A stretch of DNA of 35,404 nt, from the NCBI GenBank assembly GCA_023379435.1, contig JAMCUH010000017.1, forward strand, positions 1 through 35,404, given 5' to 3'. Shown piece by piece: positions 15,033-22,843 of this stretch. Position numbers and translations under genes: made by a program. Position 1 is the stretch's first letter, and each line of letters begins with the position of its first letter. The notes beneath the pieces were generated by a model. The model was not told the DNA's origin and did not search any database. It saw only the letters and a list, made by a program, of their open reading frames with translations. Origin of the DNA: Thermoplasmatota archaeon. Lineage in GTDB: Archaea > Thermoplasmatota > Thermoplasmata > Thermoplasmatales > Thermoplasmataceae.

Positions 15033-15505
15033 ATGAACAAGGATCTTGGAAAGAAACTGATTTCCCTTGTGGCCTTATCCAGGAAGGGGAAGGAAAGCCT
15101 TGAATTGGGAGATTTCTTGAATTGGGAGATTTTGTCAAGGAACTTGCCTTCAAACGAAAGCTCCTTCCTGCAGAAGAGATTGAAAAATTCGTTAACAAAT
15201 CTGTTGAAAACAAGCTTTTGATTCAGGAAGGGGACAAATACAAGTCAAATTTTGTTGTCACGGAATATACCATTCCACTGGATTTCACTGTTGACCTCCA
15301 GGATCTGTACAGTGACAGGGAGAGAGATTTCCTGGACAGGGTCCTGGAAACCATAACCTCCAAAGGAAAAATAAAGGCTGAAGATGCATTGAAACGGGCC
15401 AAGGACCTGACCAGTTATTTGAGATATATTGACTTCAATATAGCCATTCTTGCAGTTGCCACAGAGGAGGGAATAAACGTGAAGGAGTACTTGGATGAAG
15501 TATAG
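15033..15505 (+). pseudogene. DUF2240 family gene disrupted by a 17-bp tandem duplication
   Basis: Two overlapping frames together make one archaeal DUF2240-like protein. The first half (from ATG 15033: MNKDLGKKLISLVALSRKGKESLELGDF) runs out of frame after the duplication and stops at 15221. The second half (VKELAFKRKLLPAEEIEKFV ... FLDRVLETITSKGKIKAEDALKRA ... AVATEEGINVKEYL) continues to 15505. Deleting one 17-bp unit joins them in frame as ELGDF-VKELAF, about 151 residues, the usual family length. The function of DUF2240 is unknown. The break may be real, a slippage-prone on/off switch, or a sequencing or assembly error. A truncated product could initiate at the GTG/ATG codons after 15110. 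Confidence 0.85.
15099..15132 (+). repeat. Perfect 17-bp tandem duplication causing a frameshift
   Basis: CTTGAATTGGGAGATTT occurs at 15099-15115 and again at 15116-15132 with no gap. Because 17 is not a multiple of three, the second copy shifts the DUF2240 reading frame. Confidence 0.97.
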
Positions 15506-15507
15506 AT

Positions 15508-16236
15508 CTAGTCCCTGTTCATCCTTTCAGCGATTTCAATTGCCTCCGTAACTCTCTCCATATCCATTGCCAGATCGGAGGCAATATCATACATGAAGGA
15601 AACTGACTTTCTGAATTCCTTCCTTTCCTTCTTATTCTTGATCTTAGAGCAGATAGAATCAATCTTGTCAATCATTTCCTTTGAGAGTTTATAAGCGCCC
15701 TCGATCTCGCCCCTGTCCTTCATTATGGATATGATACCGTATTCAGCAGTGAAGAATATTTCATAGTCTTCACTTTTTTCGGAAGCTTCAGAAATATCCC
15801 TGTAAAGAGCCAGGGCCTCATTCATTCTCTTTTTTGATGACGAAAGAATGTCAGCCAGTGTTAGCTTGATCTCATTCTGCATAATCATGTCATCCCCAGC
15901 TTCCTTCATGGATTCTTTTATGTACTCCTCGGCTGATTTTATATTGTTCGAATCCTGCATAATGTAGGCAAGATTCATGAGATCACCAATCACTGACTCC
16001 CTGTCATTGAGGGAACGGTGCATCTCCAGTGCTTTCTTTCCGTGAAGAAGAGACTCGTCACTCCTCCTTCTGTCCATGTCATGATAGGATCTGGACAGTT
16101 TGTAATGTAGATCTGCCATCACATGGGAGTCTCCACCAATCTCCAGGGCTTTTGTGTAAGCCCTTATGGAATCAATGAACTTCTCCTTTTCATAGGAAAT
16201 GTCTCCCTGCTTGATCAGATCCTCAAGCTCGCCCAA
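15508..16236 (-). CDS. TPR-like helical repeat protein
   Basis: The 242-aa protein is built of amphipathic helix pairs resembling tetratricopeptide repeats: IKQGDISYEKEKFIDSIRAYTKALEIG (residues about 9-34), ADLHYKLSRSYHDMDRRRSDESLLHGKKALEM, and VIGDLMNLAYIMQDSNNIKSAEEYIKESMKEA, with weaker repeats further on. TPRs mediate protein-protein contacts. The start appears to be TTG at 16236, preceded by a G-rich stretch; no in-frame ATG lies close. It ends 2 bp from the convergent DUF2240 gene. The binding partner is unknown. Confidence 0.75.
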   Translation of the reverse strand: MGELEDLIKQGDISYEKEKFIDSIRAYTKALEIGGDSHVMADLHYKLSRSYHDMDRRRSDESLLHGKKALEMHRSLNDRESVIGDLMNLAYIMQDSNNIKSAEEYIKESMKEAGDDMIMQNEIKLTLADILSSSKKRMNEALALYRDISEASEKSEDYEIFFTAEYGIISIMKDRGEIEGAYKLSKEMIDKIDSICSKIKNKKERKEFRKSVSFMYDIASDLAMDMERVTEAIEIAERMNRD

Positions 16237-16419
16237 GATGACCCGCCCCCTCTTACCTCATAATACATGCTCAAGTGATCCGTAGCTTTTACATATTACT
16301 TTTTGACACTTCTAACAATGCTGCATTTCCATGATCCAGTAAATGTGGAATATTCCCAATGGAAAATCACCCTCTTAGCAGGGCATTCCGGAAGGTGATA
16401 TTCTTGTTTATTTGTGACT

Positions 16420-17697
16420 TCATTCTTTCCGGTCACTATTATTGTGAAGATACTGCTCGAGAAGTTCCACTGCCCGGGATGGTGAAATGTTTTTCTCTTT
16501 CACCATTCTGGATGAGATTATGTCAACCAGTTCACCCTTGGCACCAGCCGCGATTGCTATATTTCGGGAATGAAGTTTCATGTGGCCATGCTGTATTCCT
16601 TCATTTGCCAAAGCTCTGACAGCCGCAAAGTTCTGAGCCAGACCAACAGAAGCAAGAACCTGTGCAAATTCTGAGGAAGAGCCAACCCCGAGTATTTTCA
16701 TGGAAACCATTGCCACCGGCGATGATCTCATGGAACCACCTACCGTGCCCACTGCCATGGGTATGGATATAGATCCGATAACGTCACCCTTAGAATCAAG
16801 GGCGAATCTTGTGAGAGGACCGTAACCACCCATGGATGCGTATGAATGTGCTCCTGCCTCGACAGCCCTCCAGTCGTTAAGAGTCGCAATGAGTACTGCA
16901 TCGATGCCGTTCATGATCCCCTTGTTGTGAGTGGCTGCACGGTGAATATCATTTTTTGCGAATGAGTATGCCTTCACAATACGTCTTGAAACTTCCTTTC
17001 CACCGATCAGATCGGTTTTGAATGTTGCTGAACAATGTACCATCCTTCTATCAGAAAGGTTGGAAAGTATCCTAAGGTTTACTTTTCCGCCAGAAATTTC
17101 CTCCACAGCAGGGGCAATATATTCACACATTGTATTTACTATATTTGCCCCCATGGCATCCCTGACATCTACCAGCAGGTTCAGGACAAGCACATCCTGA
17201 TCATCATGGTATCCAGTTATGTAAAGATCTTTCGCACCAGCTTTCATTTGTGAAAGTGATTTGCTTTTCTCATTGGCCATTTCGAGAAGTTTCTCCCTGT
17301 TTTTCATCAGAGTGATTCTGGCGTAATCAGGATTTGGGATATCTATGATCTGTATCTCCCCTATCATAAGAGGGTCTGATGCATAGCAGGTGAACCCACC
17401 GCTCTGCCTGGCGATCTTAGCTGCGTAGGAACATGCGGCGATTACAGATGGTTCCTCTATTGCCATGGGAATTAGATAGTCCTTCCCATTAATCAGAAAG
17501 TTCGTTGCAATACCCATGGGTATCTCAATCTTCGTTACAAAATTCTCCACCATTGATTCAGCAGTTTCCAGGCTCAGGTTCCTTCGGCCTTCAAGCACAT
17601 CCACATCACCTTGTGAAAGATTTGCGAAGTCTGCAACCAATCTGATTCTCTCCTTAAGGTGCTTCTTGTGAAAATCCTTAAGTGCTGAGTTCTTCAT
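16420..17697 (-). CDS. Hydroxymethylglutaryl-CoA reductase, class II type
   Basis: The 425-aa protein matches class II HMG-CoA reductase: EEPSVIAACSYAAKIARQSGGF with the catalytic Glu near residue 82, HNKGIMNGIDAVLIATLNDWRAVEAGAH with catalytic Lys and Asp, a middle Gly-rich SIPMAVGTVGGSMRSSP, and the C-terminal GHMKLHSRNIA with the catalytic His. The class is named degradative from Pseudomonas mevalonii, but in Thermoplasmatales and Archaeoglobus it serves the mevalonate pathway to archaeal lipids. ATG 17697 is chosen because the 21 residues that an upstream start would add do not fit the family. It is divergent from msrB across a shared promoter region. The 180-bp gap to the TPR gene holds nothing else I can identify. 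Confidence 0.93.
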   Translation of the reverse strand: MKNSALKDFHKKHLKERIRLVADFANLSQGDVDVLEGRRNLSLETAESMVENFVTKIEIPMGIATNFLINGKDYLIPMAIEEPSVIAACSYAAKIARQSGGFTCYASDPLMIGEIQIIDIPNPDYARITLMKNREKLLEMANEKSKSLSQMKAGAKDLYITGYHDDQDVLVLNLLVDVRDAMGANIVNTMCEYIAPAVEEISGGKVNLRILSNLSDRRMVHCSATFKTDLIGGKEVSRRIVKAYSFAKNDIHRAATHNKGIMNGIDAVLIATLNDWRAVEAGAHSYASMGGYGPLTRFALDSKGDVIGSISIPMAVGTVGGSMRSSPVAMVSMKILGVGSSSEFAQVLASVGLAQNFAAVRALANEGIQHGHMKLHSRNIAIAAGAKGELVDIISSRMVKEKNISPSRAVELLEQYLHNNSDRKE

Positions 17698-17792
17698 GTC
17701 ATGACACATGCTTAGGATAGTAATGGATTTTACATTCTTTTGAAAATTCCGTTTATACATGTTTAAGTAATCAAGATTTATAATGATTCAAT

Positions 17793-18155
17793 ATGGAGTA
17801 CAGGAAACTCACTAATGAAGAGGAGAGAGTGATTCTTTACAGAGGTACTGAAAGACCTTTCACTGGAGAATACGAGAACAATCATAGAAAAGGGACATAC
17901 TTATGCAAAAGATGCGGTCAGCCACTTTACAGATCAGAGAACAAGTTTGATTCTGGCTGTGGTTGGCCGAGTTTTGACGATGAAATTCCTGGTGCTGTGA
18001 AACGGGTTCCCGATCAGGATGGTGTTAGAACTGAGATTGAGTGCAGCAAGTGCGGAGGCCATCTTGGACATGTCTTCACTGGTGAAGGATTTACAAGGAA
18101 GAACGTTAGACATTGTGTAAATTCCATTTCTCTACTTTTCGTACCGGAGGAGTGA
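17793..18155 (+). CDS. msrB: Peptide-methionine (R)-S-oxide reductase MsrB
   Basis: The 120-aa protein contains all MsrB landmarks: [19 protein letters not shown], a zinc site of two Cys pairs (CKRCG and CSKCG), [17 protein letters not shown], and the active-site RHCVNSISL with the catalytic Cys. It reduces the R epimer of methionine sulfoxide in proteins. A TATA-like GTTTATAC about 40 bp upstream and a short leader fit. msrA follows after 2 bp, so both epimers are repaired from one operon, suited to an oxidising acidic habitat. Confidence 0.96.
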   Translation: MEYRKLTNEEERVILYRGTERPFTGEYENNHRKGTYLCKRCGQPLYRSENKFDSGCGWPSFDDEIPGAVKRVPDQDGVRTEIECSKCGGHLGHVFTGEGFTRKNVRHCVNSISLLFVPEE

Positions 18156-18157
18156 AC

Positions 18158-18700
18158 ATGTCTGATAAATATGAAATCGCATATCTTGCAGGTGGTTGTT
18201 TCTGGTGCACTGAGGCTATTTTTCAGAATGTTGATGGCGTAACAGAGGTAGTGTCAGGATACTCTGGAGGTCACCTGGCAAATCCTACCTATGAGGATGT
18301 TTGCACCGGTATGACCGGACATGCTGAAACTGTGAAAGTCACATATGATCCGGAAATTATAAAGTTCAAGGAAATACTGGAAATATTTTTCCATACGCAT
18401 GATCCAACAACAGTTAACAGGCAAGGCGCAGACGTTGGTCCACAGTACAGATCAGCAATATTCTACACCAATGAGGAGCAGAGAAATATAGCCAGGGAAT
18501 ACATCCGCGAACTTTCCGCAAGCGGCGATTTCAAAAAGCCCATTGTTACGTCTGTGGAAGAGTTCACGAATTTCTATCCATCTGAGGGTTACCACAGGAA
18601 CTATTATGTTAAAAATCCTGATTCTCCATACTGCCAGTACGTAATAGCTCCAAAGGTACAGAAGTTCATGAAGAAGTTCAAACCCTTGCTCAAAAAATAA
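18158..18700 (+). CDS. msrA: Peptide-methionine (S)-S-oxide reductase MsrA
   Basis: The 180-aa protein has the MsrA active site GCFWC (13-17, catalytic C14), [36 protein letters not shown], and [27 protein letters not shown]. It reduces the S epimer of methionine sulfoxide. The ATG at 18158 is preferred over an upstream in-frame start because GGAGGAG sits just before it, overlapping the end of msrB, and the protein then begins like its relatives. The two Msr genes are coupled; bacteria often fuse these domains. Confidence 0.96.
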   Translation: MSDKYEIAYLAGGCFWCTEAIFQNVDGVTEVVSGYSGGHLANPTYEDVCTGMTGHAETVKVTYDPEIIKFKEILEIFFHTHDPTTVNRQGADVGPQYRSAIFYTNEEQRNIAREYIRELSASGDFKKPIVTSVEEFTNFYPSEGYHRNYYVKNPDSPYCQYVIAPKVQKFMKKFKPLLKK

Positions 18701-18747
18701 TCGGACTATTAATCTCCTAAGCAAGTATGCGTCTGAGTTAGATAAAG

Positions 18748-18760
18748 ACTTATAAATATT
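18748..18760 (+). promoter_or_regulatory. TATA-like element upstream of pyrB
   Basis: GACTTATAAATAT is the best TATA match between msrA and pyrB. It lies about 80 bp before the pyrB ATG, so it would give a leader of roughly 55 nt. A weaker AT-rich stretch closer to the gene (about 18800-18812) is an alternative. Confidence 0.35.
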
Positions 18761-18835
18761 GCATCATTTACGTGATTATCCTTCCTTCCATTTTTCAATG
18801 AAAAATTAATTACATCTCTTAAGCTCACCAACTGC

Positions 18836-19753
18836 ATGCTAGAAAGAAAAAGTATCGTTTCAATTGAAGATGTTTCGACTGAAGAAATGTTTGAAATATT
18901 CAGAGTGACAGATGAGATGCAGGGATCAATTGATAAGAAAAAGCGTCTCACTTCCATGTCAGGAAGGATAATGAGTACTCTTTTCTATGAGCCCAGCACA
19001 CGCACAAGGATGTCCTTTGAGGCTGCGATGCATCGTCTTGGAGGCTCAGTGATCTCAATGGCAGAGCCAAAAGCATCATCCGCAGCCAAGGGCGAGACGC
19101 TTGCAGATTCCATCAGAATGTTTTCTTCATATTCTGACATCATTGTTATAAGACATCCTCTGGACGGAGCGGCAAGGCTGGCAGCTAAATTCTCATCAGT
19201 ACCGGTGATCAACGGCGGAGACGGATCAGGTCAGCATCCCACTCAAACGCTTCTTGATCTTTATACAATATACCATTCGTTTTCCAGTATTGACGGACTG
19301 AAGATAGCTATCCTTGGTGATCTGAAGTATGGAAGAACAGTTCACTCTCTGGTAATGGCGCTTTCGAGGTTCGACGTTGAGATCAGTCTTGTTTCACCTC
19401 CTATTCTCAGGATTCCTGATTATATTAAGAGCAGAGTTCAGGACAATGTAAAATTAAGGGAGGAGACCGATCTTAATGAAGTACTTTCCAATTGTGATGT
19501 TCTTTATGTGACGAGGATACAGAAGGAGAGGTTTTCAGACATGAATGAATACAACAGTGTGATTGGAACATACAGCATCGATGTCTCAGATGTTGACAAG
19601 ATGAAGAAGAACGCCATGATTCTTCATCCTCTTCCCAGGGTGGATGAGATTAAACCAACTGTCGACTATGATCCGAGATCGGCATACTTTAAGCAAGCTG
19701 CAAACGGAGTACCGGTAAGAATGGCGCTTATCTCGTTAATTTTGGGTGATTGA
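18836..19753 (+). CDS. pyrB: Aspartate carbamoyltransferase catalytic subunit PyrB
   Basis: The 305-aa protein has the carbamoyl-phosphate loop STRTR (54-58) followed by MSFEAAMHRLGG, the KGETLADS loop, IRHPLDGAA, GDGSGQHPTQTLLDLYTI, GDLKYGRTVHSL, and the C-terminal HPLPRVDEI. It catalyses the committed step of pyrimidine synthesis, carbamoyl phosphate plus aspartate to carbamoyl aspartate. The regulatory chain gene follows immediately with overlapping codons, so the enzyme is the allosteric PyrB-PyrI type. Confidence 0.97.
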   Translation: MLERKSIVSIEDVSTEEMFEIFRVTDEMQGSIDKKKRLTSMSGRIMSTLFYEPSTRTRMSFEAAMHRLGGSVISMAEPKASSAAKGETLADSIRMFSSYSDIIVIRHPLDGAARLAAKFSSVPVINGGDGSGQHPTQTLLDLYTIYHSFSSIDGLKIAILGDLKYGRTVHSLVMALSRFDVEISLVSPPILRIPDYIKSRVQDNVKLREETDLNEVLSNCDVLYVTRIQKERFSDMNEYNSVIGTYSIDVSDVDKMKKNAMILHPLPRVDEIKPTVDYDPRSAYFKQAANGVPVRMALISLILGD

Positions 19754-19755
19754 AT

Positions 19756-20217
19756 ATGGAAAGAACACTTAGAATATCCAAAATAAGGGAAGGAATTGTC
19801 ATTGATCACATACCTGGAGGAAAATCACTTAAGGTTCTTTCAGTGCTTAACATAGGAGAGAAATCCGGATACACTGTAAGCGTTGCCATGTTTGTTCAGA
19901 GCAACAGGATGAAAACAAAGGATGTGCTCAAGATAGAATCAAGGTTTCTGGAAAAGAGCGAGTTGGACAGGATCGCGCTCATTGCTCCTGATGCAACGAT
20001 CAGTGTGATCAAGAATTATGAAATATCTGAAAAGTTCACGGTTGAAATACCAAAAAGGATCCTTGGAATTTTGAAATGCAATAATCAGAACTGCATAACG
20101 AATGGAAGAGAGCCAATAAGACCTGAATTTGAGCTTTTGTCGAGATCACCGTTGGTCATAAGGTGTATTTTCTGTGAAAGGAACATGGGTGAGAGTGAAA
20201 TTCACTCCTCGCTATGA
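19756..20217 (+). CDS. pyrI: Aspartate carbamoyltransferase regulatory subunit PyrI
   Basis: The 153-aa protein starts TLRISKIREGIVIDHIPGGKSLKVLSVL, the nucleotide-binding domain of PyrI. It ends with the zinc domain C-x4-C ... C-x2-C (KCNNQNC and CIFC) that contacts PyrB. It binds CTP/ATP effectors. The ATG at 19756 is 2 bp after the pyrB stop; a TTG at 19750 overlapping that stop would add only two residues. Cotranscription with pyrB is evident. Confidence 0.96.
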   Translation: MERTLRISKIREGIVIDHIPGGKSLKVLSVLNIGEKSGYTVSVAMFVQSNRMKTKDVLKIESRFLEKSELDRIALIAPDATISVIKNYEISEKFTVEIPKRILGILKCNNQNCITNGREPIRPEFELLSRSPLVIRCIFCERNMGESEIHSSL

Positions 20218-20220
20218 TCA

Positions 20221-20238
20221 AAGAATATTATTATTCTT
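20221..20238. other. Perfect-looking AT-rich hairpin between convergent genes
   Basis: AAGAATA and TATTCTT flank a 4-nt loop directly after the pyrI stop, with T6 about 20 bp further on. It may help end transcription of pyrBI. The remaining bases up to 20341 hold A/T runs and no gene. Confidence 0.3.
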
Positions 20239-20341
20239 GAGGCAGAGGATGAAGTTTTTTACAGTCAGAATCCATCCTGGAAAGAATTGGTATAATAAAA
20301 TAGTTTATGAAAAGGTTATAAAAAATTTTGAAAAAGGAATA

Positions 20342-21136
20342 TCACAATTCGCCCTTGAGTATTCCCATGCTATCTGTTAGTCTCAGGTTGTAATGTATAA
20401 TGTCAAGGCCTATCTTCTCATTGATCCTGTTGATGATCTGGGATGAATAAAGTGGGTCAAACATTCTCCTGCTGTCTATGTAATCCTGGTTGTCATATAC
20501 CTTAACATTCATGTCAACCTTCATCAGTTCTGTCAGTCCTCTGAGAGCCCTGGATCTCCTTTCCTTCTCGGTCTTTGCTGGTAGTATTACAATGTTCATA
20601 TGGGGCATCCTGCGTTTATTCAGCATGAGCGCAAATTCAGTGTGCATTGTCTGTCCAAATGTACCCCCAAATCCAGACACAAGTATATACACCGACGACT
20701 TTCCAACCTGACTAAGTACCTCGTTAGCCGCCAATTTTGGAGAGCTGAGGAACTGATCATATGAAACGCTGAACTTGTTCACTCTGGATTGCATTGTCTC
20801 CACAACAAGACTCGTGCCTACTGGGCTGTGTGATGATGATGGCTGCTCTTCCAGATCCACCTCTGCGTAGCTTGACCTTTTGAGGATCTTCTTCAGGTTT
20901 TTCTTTGCCTTTGGAGTCAAGGCAACCACTGTAGATGTATCTTGAACCACCATTTTCAGTTGGGTTTTGTCTGATTCTATGGGTAACATTGATTTGATTA
21001 CCCTTGAACCAGCCCTTCCGAAGGAAACTATGGTGCTTCTCTCGTGCTCCTCAAAGTAACTCCTTATTGCCCTCAGTTTAGCCTGCTTTATTTCTTCTGC
21101 CGTCAACATCTTTCCATCATATTCATCCATTTCCAT
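20342..21136 (-). CDS. Diverged FtsZ/tubulin-like protein lacking the C-terminal domain
   Basis: No close family is recognised in this 264-aa protein, but several blocks align in order with FtsZ. IVSFGRAGSRVI (36-47) stands where the first Gly-rich loop lies. YILVSGFGGTFGQT (150-163) fits the tubulin signature loop GGGTGTG. PAKTEKERRSRALRGLTELM (186-205) fits the FtsZ helix after it, and VYDNQDYID (213-221) fits IPNDRLLE. The end NLRLTDS (250-256) resembles the T7 loop NxDxxD, with Arg in place of the first catalytic Asp. The protein stops there, so the C-terminal domain is missing. It follows an RHH gene by 10 bp with GAGGTG before the ATG. The assignment is inference from motifs, not a database match. 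Confidence 0.5.
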   Translation of the reverse strand: MEMDEYDGKMLTAEEIKQAKLRAIRSYFEEHERSTIVSFGRAGSRVIKSMLPIESDKTQLKMVVQDTSTVVALTPKAKKNLKKILKRSSYAEVDLEEQPSSSHSPVGTSLVVETMQSRVNKFSVSYDQFLSSPKLAANEVLSQVGKSSVYILVSGFGGTFGQTMHTEFALMLNKRRMPHMNIVILPAKTEKERRSRALRGLTELMKVDMNVKVYDNQDYIDSRRMFDPLYSSQIINRINEKIGLDIIHYNLRLTDSMGILKGEL

Positions 21137-21146
21137 TTTTTACACC

Positions 21147-21566
21147 TCACTTCTTTTCCGTTCTTTCAACCTTGACATCACCCATGGACTCCATGTTCCT
21201 TCTGTAATTCATAAAGTTCTCCTTTGCCTGTCTTGCACTTTCCAACCTCTTGATCAATATATTAAAAAGCTGTCCTCCAGCGGCAAGCTCATTTATAACA
21301 ACTGTCAGCGCTTCGCTGAGGTTGTTGAAAAAGCCCAGATCCACTGATTCAGAAAGAGGTTCGCGAATGGCGCCTGGTATCTGAACACACACAACTTCCG
21401 GAGTCTGCACCTGTACGTTAGACCTGCTTTTAGCTATGTACTCCACGGCAAGGTTCCTGAGAAATTCAGATCTGTTCCCGAGAGTTGGATTCCTCTCAAG
21501 GAATTCGTCTATATCCTCAAGAATATCTCTTGATATTCTAATTGTTATCTTTTCATCTTGTTCCAT
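21147..21566 (-). CDS. Ribbon-helix-helix (CopG-like) regulator with C-terminal extension
   Basis: The 139-aa protein begins with a clear RHH domain (EKITIRISRDILEDIDEFLERNPTLGNRSEFLRNLAVEYIA, residues about 4-45). It continues with an unrecognised segment (SVDLGFFNNLSEALTVVINELAAGG) and a charged C-terminal helix. RHH dimers bind operators with their beta strands. The ATG at 21566 is preferred over in-frame starts at 21581 and 21590, because the TATA box at 21596-21604 would place the transcript start near 21573. It is the first gene of an operon with the FtsZ-like gene. Haloarchaeal RHH proteins of the CdrS type control ftsZ, so a cell-division link is plausible but inferred. Confidence 0.82.
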   Translation of the reverse strand: MEQDEKITIRISRDILEDIDEFLERNPTLGNRSEFLRNLAVEYIAKSRSNVQVQTPEVVCVQIPGAIREPLSESVDLGFFNNLSEALTVVINELAAGGQLFNILIKRLESARQAKENFMNYRRNMESMGDVKVERTEKK

Positions 21567-21595
21567 GTTGAAGCGTAACATAATAAACAAGGAAC

Positions 21596-21604
21596 TATAT
21601 AAAC
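21596..21604 (-). promoter_or_regulatory. TATA box of the RHH/FtsZ-like operon
   Basis: On the minus strand the element reads TTTATATAG. Its centre is about 34 bp before the ATG at 21566, giving a leader of a few nucleotides. The flank up to 21845 is AT-rich and otherwise holds only the aIF2-beta promoter. Confidence 0.5.
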
Positions 21605-21816
21605 ATATCGATTTTGACTGGTCAATGTATGGACATATAATATAGCAATTATTTATTAACTCTCTCTCTAAAAGCCAGTAAAATAGTATTTTTTAAACAT
21701 ATAATAATTTAAACAGTTAACAATTGTCCTGACAAAATTGTGAAAACTGGAATACAAAGATCCTTCATCGCTATTTTCCTAACCTCTTCGTAACTGTCTG
21801 ACTTTTCTTACTTTAG

Positions 21817-21825
21817 TTTTAATAT
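21817..21825 (+). promoter_or_regulatory. TATA box of the aIF2-beta operon
   Basis: TTTTAATAT is centred 25 bp before the ATG at 21846, fitting a leaderless mRNA. Confidence 0.45.
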
Positions 21826-21845
21826 CCGAAAGAAATAACACAGGG

Positions 21846-22460
21846 ATGACCAGTGACGATTATTTTAATCTCCTGAACAAGGCAAACGGGAACTTTTCAG
21901 ATCTTAACCGCACACAGAGCAGGCTGAAGATCCCTGATCCTGATGTTATCTATGAGGGTAAATCCACCATTGTCAGGAATTTTGGTGACATTCTGGAGAT
22001 GATCAACAGACCAGAGAAATCAGTTGTTAAGTTTCTCTCAGTTGAACTGGGGATTGGTATTACCATAGACGGTTCAAGGATGATAATAAACAGAAAGGTT
22101 TCACCAGAAATCATTCAGGATAAAATAAAGAAATACATGGATTCTTTTGTTATATGCTATGAATGTGGTTCTCCCGACACAGAAATACAGAGGTTGGGAA
22201 GAGTTGAGGTTCTTGTTTGCAAAGCATGTGGTGCCCAGCACTCCATAAGAATGGATAAGGATTTGAAGAAAACTGAGGCGGATATAGAAGAGGGTAAAAA
22301 GTACACAGTGACAATAACGGAATCCGGAAACTCCGGAGAGGGGAAGGCCATATACAAAGGCTATACTATTCTTGTTCCAGGTGCAAAGAAGGGTGAGACC
22401 GTAACGGTTCTAATAAGAAAGATAAGAAGGAAGGTAGCAGTCTCTGAAATAGTAAAATGA
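21846..22460 (+). CDS. Translation initiation factor aIF2 subunit beta with C-terminal TRAM domain
   Basis: The 204-aa protein contains the aIF2-beta core (residues about 1-135): the alpha-beta domain with KIPDPDVIYEGKSTIVRNF, IINRPEKSVVKFL-like helix and IDGSRMIINRKVS, then the zinc ribbon CYECGSPDTEI ... CKACGAQHSI. A TRAM domain follows (about 145-204: YTVTITESGNSGEGKAIYKGYTILVPGAKKGETVTVLI), adding a putative RNA-binding module absent from most aIF2-beta proteins. As part of the aIF2 heterotrimer it helps deliver initiator tRNA. It leads an operon with a PIN-domain gene, overlapping by ATGA. Confidence 0.93.
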   Translation: MTSDDYFNLLNKANGNFSDLNRTQSRLKIPDPDVIYEGKSTIVRNFGDILEMINRPEKSVVKFLSVELGIGITIDGSRMIINRKVSPEIIQDKIKKYMDSFVICYECGSPDTEIQRLGRVEVLVCKACGAQHSIRMDKDLKKTEADIEEGKKYTVTITESGNSGEGKAIYKGYTILVPGAKKGETVTVLIRKIRRKVAVSEIVK

Positions 22461-22843
22461 AGACCTCCATGAAACGCTCAGACGGGAAAATGATCATCCT
22501 TGACACAAATTTCATCATCTATTCCGTGATAAATAAGATAAACATTGTGGAAACTGTAAGGGAGAAACTTCCTGATACAGTACCGGTGGTAACAGATTCT
22601 GTTATTCAGGAGCTTGAAGGACTTTCGCATTCAAAATCTGAAGCTGCAGTTGGTCTGAGACTGGTCAGGAATTTTCCAAAAGTAACTTCGACCAGAAATG
22701 GAGACGATGGAATACTGGAGGCATCTTTAAAGTACGGCTTGCCGGTGATTACCAATGACAGGAAACTTTCAAGTCTTCTAAGGAACAACCATATACGGGT
22801 ATATTCCTTACGGGACAGAAGATACCTGGAGGTTAGGAAATAA
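22457..22843 (+). CDS. PIN-domain protein, possible endoribonuclease (FCF1/VapC-like)
   Basis: The 128-aa protein is a stand-alone PIN domain: IILDTNFIIYSV with the first catalytic Asp, DSVIQELEGLS with the Glu, NGDDGILEASLKYG and PVITNDRKLSSLL with the remaining acidic residues, and the terminal strand IRVYSLRDRRYL. PIN domains cleave RNA using bound metal. No antitoxin gene is adjacent, and the neighbours are a translation factor and riboflavin kinase. An archaeal rRNA-processing (Fcf1/Utp24-like) role is more likely than toxin, though not proven. The ATG at 22457 overlaps the preceding stop; Met12 is an alternative start. Confidence 0.87.
   Translation: MKTSMKRSDGKMIILDTNFIIYSVINKINIVETVREKLPDTVPVVTDSVIQELEGLSHSKSEAAVGLRLVRNFPKVTSTRNGDDGILEASLKYGLPVITNDRKLSSLLRNNHIRVYSLRDRRYLEVRK

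Noticed and set aside
15033-15221. Separate 62-aa gene upstream of a 127-aa gene
   Set aside because: The two frames are the halves of one DUF2240 protein split by the 17-bp duplication, so they are reported as one disrupted gene.
22457-22843. PIN protein as VapC toxin of a toxin-antitoxin pair
   Set aside because: No antitoxin gene is next to it; it sits in a translation/flavin operon and looks more like an RNA-processing PIN domain.
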